A stretch of DNA of 64,000 nucleotides from Microbacterium sp. SY138. GTDB taxonomy: Bacteria; Actinomycetota; Actinomycetes; Actinomycetales; Microbacteriaceae. A program made the position numbers and the translations under genes. Each line of letters opens with the position of its first letter. The first letter of the stretch is position 1. This document shows positions 17,201-25,679 of the stretch, piece after piece. Where the stretch lies: positions 620,001-684,000 of the forward strand of contig NZ_CP155793.1 in the NCBI RefSeq assembly GCF_039729145.1, given 5' to 3'. The notes under the pieces are model-generated. The model was not told where the DNA came from. It searched no databases and saw only the letters and a program-made list of their open reading frames with translations.

Positions 17201-17488
17201 ATGGCCGATTTCGGTGCGTCTTATGCGGAGATGGAGCAGGTGGCGTCGTCGCTGTCGCAGGCTCGTGATGACATTCAGGGTCAGTTGGACACGTTGAAGG
17301 GTCAGGTGGACACTCTTCTGGGTGAGGACTTCAAGACGCAGCACGCGTCGGGGAAGTTCGGTGAGGGGTACACGGAGTTGACGACGGGTCTGAAGACCGC
17401 GGTCGATGGCATCAACGACATGTCCGAGTCGCTGTTGGGCATGATGCGGGCGATCCAGGACCTGGACCAGCAGCTCGCCGGCAGCTGA
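17201..17488 (+). CDS. WXG100 family protein, copy 2
   Basis: A 95-aa protein identical to that encoded at 11909; only two synonymous bases differ. Same promoter, same leader, and an unrelated but equally strong hairpin terminator 12 nt after the stop. Either a recent duplication or ongoing gene conversion keeps the copies alike. Two copies may simply raise the dose of an abundant secreted protein. Confidence 0.88.
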   Translation: MADFGASYAEMEQVASSLSQARDDIQGQLDTLKGQVDTLLGEDFKTQHASGKFGEGYTELTTGLKTAVDGINDMSESLLGMMRAIQDLDQQLAGS

Positions 17489-17500
17489 CACACAGTCTCG

Positions 17501-17534
17501 AGAAGGGGTCGACGGTTCGCCGTCGGCCCCTTCT
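17501..17534 (+). terminator. Hairpin terminator after WXG100 copy 2
   Basis: Arms AGAAGGGGTCGACGG and CCGTCGGCCCCTTCT with a TTCG-type loop and one G-T wobble, followed by TCGTGTCC. Its stem resembles the terminator at 12214, though it lies outside the 404-bp repeat. Confidence 0.7.
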
Positions 17535-17563
17535 TCGTGTCCTCGGGTCCGGAGATCGCGGTC

Positions 17564-17610
17564 GATGGGCAGTTCTCCCCATCGGCTCACCGTGCGCCAC
17601 CGGGTAGGGT
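17564..17610 (+). promoter_or_regulatory. T7SS palindrome promoter 5 (one mismatch)
   Basis: GATGGGCAGTTCTCCCCATC (17564-17583) has one broken pair in the 8-bp arms. After 21 bp comes TAGGGT (17605-17610). It precedes the helper-hydrolase-lipoprotein unit. Confidence 0.72.
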
Positions 17611-17636
17611 GAATCCGGCGGAACCGGGGGGTGGCC

Positions 17637-17930
17637 ATGTCAGACGTCGAGATCTTCTACGCGGAGCTGAACGATGCCGCGAGGAGCCTCACGACCGCGA
17701 CCTCTGAGGTCCTCACGCAGGCGGCGGGTCTGCAGGGTGACGACACCGGTGTCGAGAACCCGGCGCACCGCTCCGCTCTGCGGCTCGAGATGCACCGGCG
17801 GCTGACCGCTCTGCACGACCGGGTGTACGACCGCGTCGAATCGGGGGATGACCTCGCTGCCGCGATCTCCGCCATCGCGAGCAAGTACTCCGACCTCGAC
17901 GTCGAACTCACCGGGCGGGACGGACCATGA
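17637..17930 (+). CDS. WXG100-like helper of the hydrolase unit
   Basis: A 97-aa helical protein (SDVEIFYAELNDAARSLTT... ending LTGRDGP). ATG 17637 was chosen over the in-frame GTG 17631 because GGGGGG lies 7 nt upstream. It does not resemble the 8997/13261 pair closely, but length, helical hairpin character and position before a large substrate-like gene match the ESX small-protein pattern. Overlaps the next gene by ATGA. Confidence 0.65.
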   Translation: MSDVEIFYAELNDAARSLTTATSEVLTQAAGLQGDDTGVENPAHRSALRLEMHRRLTALHDRVYDRVESGDDLAAAISAIASKYSDLDVELTGRDGP

Positions 17931-19591
17931 GCCTGACATCGCCGAATCGGGGGTATCCGCTCGAACGCCTCGAGGGCAGCAGCGGATCCATGGGGTACTG
18001 GAGCGGTCTGTTCACGCGCGTGGCCGACCGGCTCGGCGACGTGCGTTCGGCCGCGAACTCCGCGCAGGAACTGCGCGGAGTCGGTCGTGCGGTCACAGCG
18101 GTGCGCGCAGATGCCGATGACCTCGCCGCACTGCTCCCCGCCGACATCGCCGAGGCACAACTCCTCGCCGGCGTCCTGCAAAGCTATGCCGACGCGTTCG
18201 ATGCGTATGCCAAGCCCGCCAACGATCTGATCGACGACATCGAGACGGCGCACGCCGAGTGGTCCCGGCTCGACATCGCCGCCGATCGAGCCGGTCGTGC
18301 CGCCATGGCCGCCGCCTACGGTGACGATCAGTCCGAGATCGATGAGACGACCGACGCCGTGAACGATGCGATCGTCGACCGTGATGCCGCGAAAGAGGCG
18401 CTGGACGAGCTCTGGAACCAGTACGAACGGCTCTACGGCGACTGGGACGCCGCGTACGATGCGGCCCTCGCCGCACTCGCCGCAGGCACGGGTGCCGTCT
18501 TGACGAACCAGGCGCGCGACCTGCTCGCCGACCTGCTCGCGGCCTCAAGCCCGGAGGAGGTCGCTCGACTCTGGGCGGCGAACCCCGAACTGCAGCAGGA
18601 GCTCATCGACAGCCACCCCGCCATTGTCGGCAACCTCGACGGGGTCCCCTGGGACGTGCGTGCGAGGGTGAACGCCGCGAGGCTGGAGGAGGTGCTCCAG
18701 ACCGAACCCGCGGGTCCGCACCGTGACGACCTCGAAGCGATCGTGCGAGCGCTGAACGCGGGTGGGATCCCGGCCCCGAATCTGATCAGCTTCGACCCGG
18801 ACGGTTCGGAGCAGGTGACCGCGGCGATCGCCTACGGCGACCTGTCGACGGCGTCGGAGATCAACACTCTCGTCCCCGGGATGCTGGGGAACGTGCACGA
18901 CCTGCAATCGTGGGGTGAATCGGCGAAGGCGCTGAACTCCTCCGTGGGTGCCGGATCCGCGACCGTCGTCTGGTTCGGCTACGACACGCCGGAACTCCTC
19001 GAGGAGCCCGCGATGGGTCGAGCGCAGGACGGAGCGGCGTCCTTGCGCTCCTACCTGCTCGCGGTACGCGCGCTGTCGCCCGAGGCCGACGTCAACGTGA
19101 TCGCACACTCGTATGGCAGTACGACAGCGGCGCTCGCCATCGGATCGCAGCCCGACGGTCTCGGCGTCACCTCGTTGGTCGCGGTCGGATCCGCCGGGTT
19201 CCCGAACGATGCGGCCGTCGTCGACAACCTGACCAACGGCGAGCCCCCGCAGATCTATGCGACGATCTCCGAGGACGACGCCGTGGCCCGCGTCGGTCGC
19301 GCCACGGCTCCCGGGCATCCTGTCAGCCCGGAGAGCCTGTCAGGGACTACCGTGTTCGACAGCGACGGTGGCGTGAGCGCATCCGGCGACAGTCTTCCGT
19401 CCGCGACCGGACACGATGCTCTCGGGCCCGGCGCATACCTCGAGCCGGGTTCGGAATCCTTCTACAACGTGTCGGAGATCATCCAGACCGGGGAGCCCGG
19501 TACCGTTCGCGGCGGCGAGGGCAGTACACAGGGGTTCTGGGATGCGAGCAACTGGTGGATCAGCGATGAGTACGCTCTCATCGACTTCTGA
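17927..19591 (+). CDS. T7SS-type protein with C-terminal DUF1023 alpha/beta hydrolase domain
   Basis: A 554-aa protein; ATG overlaps the helper's stop (ATGA). Residues 1-205 are helical with LYGDWDAAYDAALAAL, the equivalent of the SWHTA segment in the other two substrate-like proteins. Residues about 265-500 form a DUF1023-type alpha/beta hydrolase: NTLVPGML, ATVVWFGYDTP, the nucleophile elbow AHSYGS (Ser395) and a late GHDALGPGAYL (His496) as likely catalytic His. No signal peptide. DUF1023 proteins in actinobacteria are commonly linked with ESX-like small proteins; lipid or ester hydrolysis outside the cell is plausible but the substrate is unknown. A lipoprotein gene follows. Confidence 0.85.
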   Translation: MSLTSPNRGYPLERLEGSSGSMGYWSGLFTRVADRLGDVRSAANSAQELRGVGRAVTAVRADADDLAALLPADIAEAQLLAGVLQSYADAFDAYAKPANDLIDDIETAHAEWSRLDIAADRAGRAAMAAAYGDDQSEIDETTDAVNDAIVDRDAAKEALDELWNQYERLYGDWDAAYDAALAALAAGTGAVLTNQARDLLADLLAASSPEEVARLWAANPELQQELIDSHPAIVGNLDGVPWDVRARVNAARLEEVLQTEPAGPHRDDLEAIVRALNAGGIPAPNLISFDPDGSEQVTAAIAYGDLSTASEINTLVPGMLGNVHDLQSWGESAKALNSSVGAGSATVVWFGYDTPELLEEPAMGRAQDGAASLRSYLLAVRALSPEADVNVIAHSYGSTTAALAIGSQPDGLGVTSLVAVGSAGFPNDAAVVDNLTNGEPPQIYATISEDDAVARVGRATAPGHPVSPESLSGTTVFDSDGGVSASGDSLPSATGHDALGPGAYLEPGSESFYNVSEIIQTGEPGTVRGGEGSTQGFWDASNWWISDEYALIDF

Positions 19592-19595
19592 GCGA

Positions 19596-20315
19596 ATGGG
19601 ACGACGAATGCGCGGGATATGGCGGCGCGGAGTGATGGCGGCAGCAGCCGTCGGATTGGTGATGACGATGACGAGCTGCGGAACCACGTCGGCGCCCGAA
19701 GGCGATGCGCTGTATCGCGATGGTGAGAAGAACTACGTCGCCTACTCCACCGTCATGCACTCCGTGATCATGGCGATCCACGAAGGCGACTGGGCCGTGG
19801 ACCAGGGCTCATTCGGCGCCTCGCCGATTCCCTGCCGGATCGACGGCGACGTCTCGGGGTACACGTTCTCCTGGGCGCGGGTGCTCGAACCGGCGGAGGA
19901 GATCGATGTGGAGGCCGTGGTGGCCGCGGCGACGGCGGCGTTCGAGGATGCCGGGGTGGAGGCGAGCACGACGCGATTCGGAGAGGGCGATCGGCAGGAA
20001 GTCAACATCGTCGGCACCGGAGGCGACGTCGGCCGCGGTGTCGTGACGATCCGGCCCGGTCGGAACCAGATCTCCGCGACGGCGACGCCCGGGTGCATCC
20101 CCGGCGATGCGGCCGCGCTCTCGGACATGGTCTTCGGCGGAGAACTCGCCTATGACGGGGCTTCGCTGCGATTCCCGGCGTTCGAGGGTCCGGATTGGCA
20201 GCCGCGGTTCTATTTCCCCGAAGAGGGGAGCCCGGTGTACTACAACGAAGACGGCTCGCCCGTCGAACCTCAGCCGACGACGACCGCGTTCCCGGTCGCG
20301 CCCTACGGCGGCTGA
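19596..20315 (+). CDS. Lipoprotein of the hydrolase unit
   Basis: A 239-aa protein with a basic N-terminus, a hydrophobic stretch and the lipobox MTSC, so it should be lipid-anchored outside the membrane. ATG 19596 lies 4 nt after the hydrolase stop; ATG 19608 is also possible and has GGGACGACGA upstream. The mature part has two Cys (SPIPC and PGC) that could form a disulfide, and a Pro-rich tail. No known domain was recognised. Its place directly behind a predicted exported hydrolase suggests a partner or self-protection role. This is inference. Confidence 0.75.
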   Translation: MGRRMRGIWRRGVMAAAAVGLVMTMTSCGTTSAPEGDALYRDGEKNYVAYSTVMHSVIMAIHEGDWAVDQGSFGASPIPCRIDGDVSGYTFSWARVLEPAEEIDVEAVVAAATAAFEDAGVEASTTRFGEGDRQEVNIVGTGGDVGRGVVTIRPGRNQISATATPGCIPGDAAALSDMVFGGELAYDGASLRFPAFEGPDWQPRFYFPEEGSPVYYNEDGSPVEPQPTTTAFPVAPYGG

Positions 20316-20336
20316 CGAGCGCTCTCGGACGGTGTC

Positions 20337-20825
20337 TCAGCGGGCCGAGGTGTGTACGGCGGCGGCGTCGGCCAGGTGCCGCGCGTCGTGATTCAGCACC
20401 TTCACGATGATGCCGTGCTTGCGCAGTTCGGCCACGGTGCGGGCGCCTTCGTCCGCGTCGAGGCCGAGAGCCTTGATGTTCACGACGACCACCACGTCGC
20501 CGATGCGCAGGGTCGAGATGAGGCGCGCGAGGCGGTCGTTCCAGCTCTCCAGGATGTCGGGCGCCGGGTGACGGAATCCTTCGATCGGCACACCGAAACG
20601 GGTGAGATCTTCGCGCTGCTCGACCACTGACGGCAGACCTTCGCGGGCGACGACGAGACCGACCAGGCGTGAGCCGTCGGGGCGGGCGGTCCAGAAGTTG
20701 CGGTTCTGCTGCAACTCGGTGAAGCACTTCGGGCAGGACGCCGCATCGTGCGGCAGGTGCAGGGGACTCGTCAGAGCCTCTTCGACCGATGCCGTGGTCT
20801 TCGTGGGATCAATCGTCTCGCTCAT
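20337..20825 (-). CDS. Resolvase-N-like protein lacking the catalytic serine
   Basis: A 162-aa protein. Residues 30-40 carry CPKC, half a zinc ribbon. Residues about 53-155 read like the N-terminal domain of serine recombinases: RLVGLVVAREG where ARVS is normal, then RLARLISTLRIGDVVVVVNI, ALG and AELRKHGIIVKVLN. The active-site Ser is replaced and there is no DNA-binding C-terminal domain, so recombinase activity is unlikely. It may be a domesticated regulatory protein. Convergent with the T7SS lipoprotein gene (22 nt apart). Confidence 0.6.
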   Translation of the reverse strand: MSETIDPTKTTASVEEALTSPLHLPHDAASCPKCFTELQQNRNFWTARPDGSRLVGLVVAREGLPSVVEQREDLTRFGVPIEGFRHPAPDILESWNDRLARLISTLRIGDVVVVVNIKALGLDADEGARTVAELRKHGIIVKVLNHDARHLADAAAVHTSAR

Positions 20826-20879
20826 CGCGCACCTCCGGCATCCATTCTGCCCTGTCGGCGTGCGTCGCGGTGACCGGAT

Positions 20880-21869
20880 TCACAAGAGCCCGAGGCTCTG
20901 CACCGTCTCGCGTTCCTGCTGCAGTTCGGCCACCGAGGCATCGATCCGGGTGCGTGCCCACTCGCTCAACTCGAGTCCCTCGACGACGTGCCACTCACCG
21001 TCGATCGACCGCACCGGGAAGGACGAGATCAGGCCCTCCGGAACGCCGTATTCGCCGTGGGAGACGACGCCGGCCGACGTCCAGTCGTCGGTGCCCCGCA
21101 CCCAGTCGCGCACGTGATCGATGGTCGCACTCGCCGCCGATGCCACCGACGAGGAACCCCGTACCTCGATGATCTCCGCCCCACGCTTCGCCACGCGGGG
21201 GATGAACGTCCGGTCGAGCCAGGAGGGAACGTCGCCCACGATCTGTTCGAGCGCCTCTCCCGCCGGCCGGCCGCCCACCGTCGCGTGCGAGATGTCCGGG
21301 AACTGGGTCGCCGAGTGGTTGCCCCAGATGGGCACGCGGCGAACCGTGTGCACGGGAGCCCCCAGCGTCAGTGCGAGCTGAGCCCGCGCGCGGTTCTCGT
21401 CGAGCCGTGTCAGGGCGGTGAAACGCTCGGCGGGCACGCCATCTGCCGAGGCGGCGGCGATCAGCGCGTTCGTGTTGGCGGGGTTGCCGACCACGGTGAC
21501 GCGCACGCCGGATGCGGCGTTCGCCGCGATGGCCGCTCCCTGCGGCCCGAAGATGCCGCCGTTGGCCGCGAGCAGGTCGCCGCGCTCCATACCGGGCCCG
21601 CGTGGACGTGCACCGACGAGCAGGGCGAGGTCGCAGCCGTCGAATCCCACTGCGGCGTCATCCGTCACCTCGACGTGCTCCAGCAGTCCGAACGCGCCGT
21701 CCTGCAATTCGAGCGCCGCGCCCTCCGCGGCACCGAGCCCCTGCGGGATCTCCAGCAGCCGCAGACGCACCTTCTCATCCGGGCCGAGCAGGTCGCCCGC
21801 CGCGATGCGGAACAGCAGTGCGTAGCCGATCTGTCCGCCGGCTCCGGTGATGGTGATCGTGGTCGTCAT
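20880..21869 (-). CDS. mdh: Malate dehydrogenase
   Basis: A 329-aa cytosolic enzyme interconverting malate and oxaloacetate with NAD(H) in the TCA cycle. Seen: the nucleotide-binding [15 protein letters not shown] at residues 8-22, [10 protein letters not shown], the substrate-binding [12 protein letters not shown] and the catalytic His in [12 protein letters not shown]. Length fits the group of ~330-aa MDHs found in actinobacteria. Transcribed alone, divergent from the metallopeptidase gene. Confidence 0.95.
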   Translation of the reverse strand: MTTTITITGAGGQIGYALLFRIAAGDLLGPDEKVRLRLLEIPQGLGAAEGAALELQDGAFGLLEHVEVTDDAAVGFDGCDLALLVGARPRGPGMERGDLLAANGGIFGPQGAAIAANAASGVRVTVVGNPANTNALIAAASADGVPAERFTALTRLDENRARAQLALTLGAPVHTVRRVPIWGNHSATQFPDISHATVGGRPAGEALEQIVGDVPSWLDRTFIPRVAKRGAEIIEVRGSSSVASAASATIDHVRDWVRGTDDWTSAGVVSHGEYGVPEGLISSFPVRSIDGEWHVVEGLELSEWARTRIDASVAELQQERETVQSLGLL

Positions 21870-21921
21870 GCCCCGAGCCTACGTCCGTTCGAGGGGCCTC
21901 CGCTCGGAGTACCCTCGTCCC

Positions 21922-22806
21922 ATGACCTTCAATCCCGACGCCGACATCTCCGGCAACACCACGCGTCGTCGCGGGCGCACGGCAGCGATCGCCGGTGGCA
22001 CGGGCGTGGGCGTGCTCGGCATCATCGCGCTCATCGCCGGGCCTCTGCTCGGCATCGACCTGACCGGGTTGCTGGGTGGCGGAGCGCCGAGCGGAGGCAG
22101 CGAACCAGCGGGCGGATCGGTCATCGAGAACTGCGATACGGGGACGCAGGCGAACGCCGACGTCGACTGCCGCATGGCGGGTGCTCAGGTCGCGCTGGAC
22201 GCCTTCTGGGCGGAGAACGTGGAGGGCTATCGCAAGCCGCAGATGATCGTCGTCGACGGATCGACGCCGACACAGTGCGGTACGGCGTCCAATGCCGTGG
22301 GGCCGTTCTACTGTCCCCCGGAGGAAGGGGTCTACGTCGACCCGACGTTCTTCCAACTCATGCAACAGCAGTTCGGGGCGTCCGCCGGCAATCTCGCGCA
22401 GCTGTACATCGTGGGGCACGAGTGGGGTCACCACATTCAGAACATCACGGGCGATATGGATGCCTACCCGAACAACGGCACGGGGCCGGGAAGCAATGGG
22501 GTGCGGATCGAGCTGCAGGCCGACTGCTACGCCGGGGCGTGGCTCGGCCGCATGACCGAGCAGAAGGATGCCGACGGCGATCCGTACCTGATGAAGCCCA
22601 CCGAAGCGCAGATCGAGGACGCGCTGAACGCGGCAGAGGCCGTCGGCGACGACCACATCCAGGAGCAGTCCGGGTTCTCGAATCCGGAGACCTGGACGCA
22701 CGGATCCAGTGTGCAGCGGAAGCGCTGGTTCGCGGAGGGCTATCAGAACGGGCTGGGCGTCTGCGCGCAGGTGCTGACGCTTCCCGCCGATCAGTTGGAC
22801 CCGTGA
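21922..22806 (+). CDS. YpfJ-type neutral zinc metallopeptidase
   Basis: A 294-aa membrane-anchored protein: an N-terminal cytosolic stretch with RRRGR, one membrane helix at about 24-45, then an extracellular peptidase-like domain. The zinc site is HEWGHH (166-171), with a further Glu in ELQADCYAG. Cys pairs (ENCDTG/DVDCRM and TQCGT/FYCPP) may form disulfides. ATG 21922 was chosen since the upstream frame overlaps the mdh start region. Substrate unknown. Confidence 0.88.
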   Translation: MTFNPDADISGNTTRRRGRTAAIAGGTGVGVLGIIALIAGPLLGIDLTGLLGGGAPSGGSEPAGGSVIENCDTGTQANADVDCRMAGAQVALDAFWAENVEGYRKPQMIVVDGSTPTQCGTASNAVGPFYCPPEEGVYVDPTFFQLMQQQFGASAGNLAQLYIVGHEWGHHIQNITGDMDAYPNNGTGPGSNGVRIELQADCYAGAWLGRMTEQKDADGDPYLMKPTEAQIEDALNAAEAVGDDHIQEQSGFSNPETWTHGSSVQRKRWFAEGYQNGLGVCAQVLTLPADQLDP

Positions 22807-22876
22807 TGCCCGGCGGGTGGGCGAACGTCCGCTACCGTTGACGAAGTAGTCAGCACGACCGGCTGGGGGGCCGACG

Positions 22877-23851
22877 ATGAAGAAGACGGATGCACTGTAT
22901 CCACCGATCGAACCGTACGAGACAGGGGAACTCCTCGTCGGTGACGGCCACCGGGTCTACTGGGAGGTCAGCGGCAACCCCGAGGGCAAGCCGGTGGTGT
23001 TCCTCCACGGCGGTCCCGGCAGTGGGACATCGCCGTGGCAGCGGCGGTTCTTCGATCCGAAGCGCTACCGCATCGTGTTGCTGGACCAGCGGGGCTGCGG
23101 GCGCAGCACCCCGCATGCGAGTGCACCCGACGCCGACTTCCGGCACATCACGACGGCCCATCTGATCGCCGACATCGAACTTCTGCGCAAGAATCTCGGC
23201 GTCGAGAAGTGGCAGGTGTTCGGCGGATCGTGGGGCAGCGCACTCGCGCTCGCCTACGCGCAGGCGCACCCGGAAGCCGTGACCGAGCTGGTGCTCCGAG
23301 GCATCTTCACCCTGCGCCGAGTCGAACTGGAGTGGTTCTACGAGGGTGGTGCCGCGGCGCTGTTCCCCGATCTCTGGGAGGGCTTCCTGGCACCGATCCC
23401 CGTGCTGGAGCGCTCGCACATGATCGAGGCGTATCACCGTCGACTGTTCGACCCCGATCCCGCCGTGCACGTGCCGGCGGCGGTCGCCTGGTCCACCTGG
23501 GAGGCATCGACCGTCACCCTGACCCCGGATACCGCGCAGATCGAGGCGATGTCCGATCCGGCGAAGGCCACGGCGTTCGCCCGCATCGAGAACCACTTCT
23601 TCGTCAACCGCGGCTGGTGGGAGGAAGGGCAGCTGATCGCCGGTGTCGACGTCATCCGTCATATCCCGACGGTCATCGTGCAGGGACGACACGATGTCGC
23701 GACACCGATGATGACCGCATGGGATCTGCACCGCGCCTGGCCCGAGGCGGAGTTCGTCGTGGTCGACGATGCCGGTCACGCGGCCACAGAGCCCGGCACG
23801 CAGAAGGCGCTCCGAGCAGCGACCGATCGGTTCGCGCGATCGACGCGTTGA
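22877..23851 (+). CDS. pip: Proline iminopeptidase
   Basis: A 324-aa alpha/beta hydrolase that removes N-terminal proline from peptides. Family marks seen: VVFLHGGPGSGTS (oxyanion region), LDQRGCGRSTPHA, the nucleophile elbow GGSWGS (Ser118), GRHDVATPM (Asp) and DDAGHA (His) near the C-terminus. Length is as usual for the S33 family. GGGGGG lies 6 nt ahead of ATG. Confidence 0.94.
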   Translation: MKKTDALYPPIEPYETGELLVGDGHRVYWEVSGNPEGKPVVFLHGGPGSGTSPWQRRFFDPKRYRIVLLDQRGCGRSTPHASAPDADFRHITTAHLIADIELLRKNLGVEKWQVFGGSWGSALALAYAQAHPEAVTELVLRGIFTLRRVELEWFYEGGAAALFPDLWEGFLAPIPVLERSHMIEAYHRRLFDPDPAVHVPAAVAWSTWEASTVTLTPDTAQIEAMSDPAKATAFARIENHFFVNRGWWEEGQLIAGVDVIRHIPTVIVQGRHDVATPMMTAWDLHRAWPEAEFVVVDDAGHAATEPGTQKALRAATDRFARSTR

Positions 23852-23854
23852 CCG

Positions 23855-25651
23855 TCAGGCCTGCAGCGCCTTCGTCAGCGTCTTCACGAGCCCGGTGATG
23901 CTGCCGTCCACCCGGTAGCGGGTCAGCCCTTCGCTGACGGCCGCCCCGGTGCGCGCGGAGACGAACCAGGGCGGCTTCGGCAGGATCGTGAATCGTCCAC
24001 CGCCGTTCGCGATCGGCAGCGACCGGGGGAACGGGCGGAAAGGGCCGCGCAGCACCGAGCGTTCGACGCCGTCGAGCAGGAGGGCGTTGTGCACCACACC
24101 GATGCCGCTGCCGACGTCGCCGATCGTTCCACCGGGGAATGCACCCCATGTGAGGGTGGGGGTGATGAAGGCGAACGCCGTCCAGCTGTTGATCGCGATG
24201 GACCCGTAGTGGAGCGCGGCGATGGCTCGCTCGAAGCCGGCGCCGAGCGACTTCTCGGTCGCGGGGTCGATCAGCAGGTTCGCGCCGAGGGTGCCCTGGA
24301 GCTTGTCGTTGGCGTGAGTCACGGCGGCGTCCAGGAAGTCCTGGCCCGTGCCCGGCACGGTCACGACGCCCAGCACGGGGGCGAAGTACTCGGTGCTCTC
24401 CAGTGCCGTCGGATCGTCGTCGGCATCGATCTCGACGAGCAGCCGGTCGCCCAGCACGAGGGCGTCGGGGTACGCGTCGGTCGCGAGCTCCATCCGCGAC
24501 GAGGAACCGGGGTACCAGATCGGGCGCTCCGGGGCGTTGGCGTATGCGCGCCGCAGCGCTGCGCGGAAGGCATCCGCCTGGTCCCAGTCGGACGAGATGA
24601 TCACGACCTGGCCGGCGATGCAGTTGTGCCCGCAGTTCTGCAGCCGCATGGTCGCGATGTGCTCGGCCTGGTAAGTGAGGTCGGCATCGGTCCAGGCGCC
24701 GGGCACGACGATGATGGGGGAGACGCCGCCGAGCTCAGCCGTGATGGGCTTCTTCAGCTGGGGGCGATCCTCACGTCGTCGTCGCTTCGTCGCCGCTGCG
24801 CCCTCGCCCTTCGACGGACCCCAGACGATGGTGTCGAACGTCGCCGCCGAGCCGGTGATGTGCACGTGCACGAGTCCGGGGTGGCCGGTGAGGTAGGCCC
24901 CGACGTCGGGCCCGCCGCGGACGATGCGCAGGAACCCGGGCTCGATGAGCGGCGCGAGTGCGCGCTTGTAGACCGGCACCAGCGCATCCTGTGTCGGGTT
25001 CACCTTGAGCAGAGCCGTGCGGTTGTGGGCGAGCAGCTCGTAGAGCACATCGAGCACCGGGATCGACGTCACGTTCCCCGCTCCGAGCACGAGGCCCACA
25101 CCGCCCGACTCGGTGGGCGTGCGCTGCGCGAGGCCGGCCGCTGCGCGCGCGGCGCCGGGGGTGATCCCCGGTTCCAGCCAGACCTCGCCCGCGAAGCCCG
25201 ACAACAGGAACCCGTCGATGCCGGTGAGGGGGAAGGCGTGCACGCGGGTGCGTCCTCCGGGCGCGCGATCGATCGTGATCCCGTCGAGCGGGTTCACACC
25301 GTTCGCCAGGCGCGAGAGAGTCTCGATGTAGGCGTCGAGCGCGCCGAGCACGCTGTACGGTCCGCTGAGCCACTCTTCACCGCGCAGAGGATGCCGCGCT
25401 TCGAGGCCCTTCGAGGCGGCGGCCGTGTGCGCCCAGTCCTCCGCGGTGGCGGCGACGCTCGTGCGCACCGCGCGCAGCAGCGTCGCCCGTTGGGCGACGG
25501 TGAGGGCAGACCAGGTGCGCGTTCCGGTCTGAAGGGCATCGACCGCGGCGTCGAGCCGTTCTCTTTCCCCTTCGCCCAGCTCCGGGGCTGCGCTTCCCGA
25601 CGCGCGCTTCGAGGTCGGGGCGGAGGTGGCGGTTGTGCTCGCAGAAGTCAT
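23855..25651 (-). CDS. Aldehyde dehydrogenase family protein
   Basis: A 598-aa protein of the ALDH superfamily, long for the family because of an N-terminal extension of ~30 low-complexity residues and inserts, including a basic KRRRREDR stretch. Seen: the LGAGNVTSIPVLDVLYELL cofactor region, TAELGGVSPIIV (general-base Glu) and the LQNCGHNCIAGQ segment with two Cys, one being the expected nucleophile. Substrate not predictable. The gene ends 4 nt from the convergent pip stop. Confidence 0.87.
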   Translation of the reverse strand: MTSASTTATSAPTSKRASGSAAPELGEGERERLDAAVDALQTGTRTWSALTVAQRATLLRAVRTSVAATAEDWAHTAAASKGLEARHPLRGEEWLSGPYSVLGALDAYIETLSRLANGVNPLDGITIDRAPGGRTRVHAFPLTGIDGFLLSGFAGEVWLEPGITPGAARAAAGLAQRTPTESGGVGLVLGAGNVTSIPVLDVLYELLAHNRTALLKVNPTQDALVPVYKRALAPLIEPGFLRIVRGGPDVGAYLTGHPGLVHVHITGSAATFDTIVWGPSKGEGAAATKRRRREDRPQLKKPITAELGGVSPIIVVPGAWTDADLTYQAEHIATMRLQNCGHNCIAGQVVIISSDWDQADAFRAALRRAYANAPERPIWYPGSSSRMELATDAYPDALVLGDRLLVEIDADDDPTALESTEYFAPVLGVVTVPGTGQDFLDAAVTHANDKLQGTLGANLLIDPATEKSLGAGFERAIAALHYGSIAINSWTAFAFITPTLTWGAFPGGTIGDVGSGIGVVHNALLLDGVERSVLRGPFRPFPRSLPIANGGGRFTILPKPPWFVSARTGAAVSEGLTRYRVDGSITGLVKTLTKALQA

Positions 25652-25679
25652 CGACGTCTCCTTCGGACGGGATCCCAGC

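Larger units (their letters stand above)
17090..17493 (+). repeat. 404-bp direct repeat, copy 2 (promoter plus WXG100 gene)
   Basis: Second copy of 11798-12201, same orientation, two synonymous mismatches. The 4.9 kb between the copies holds the terminator, the Cys-rich gene and the whole unit 3 cassette, so recombination between copies could delete or amplify it. Confidence 0.93.
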
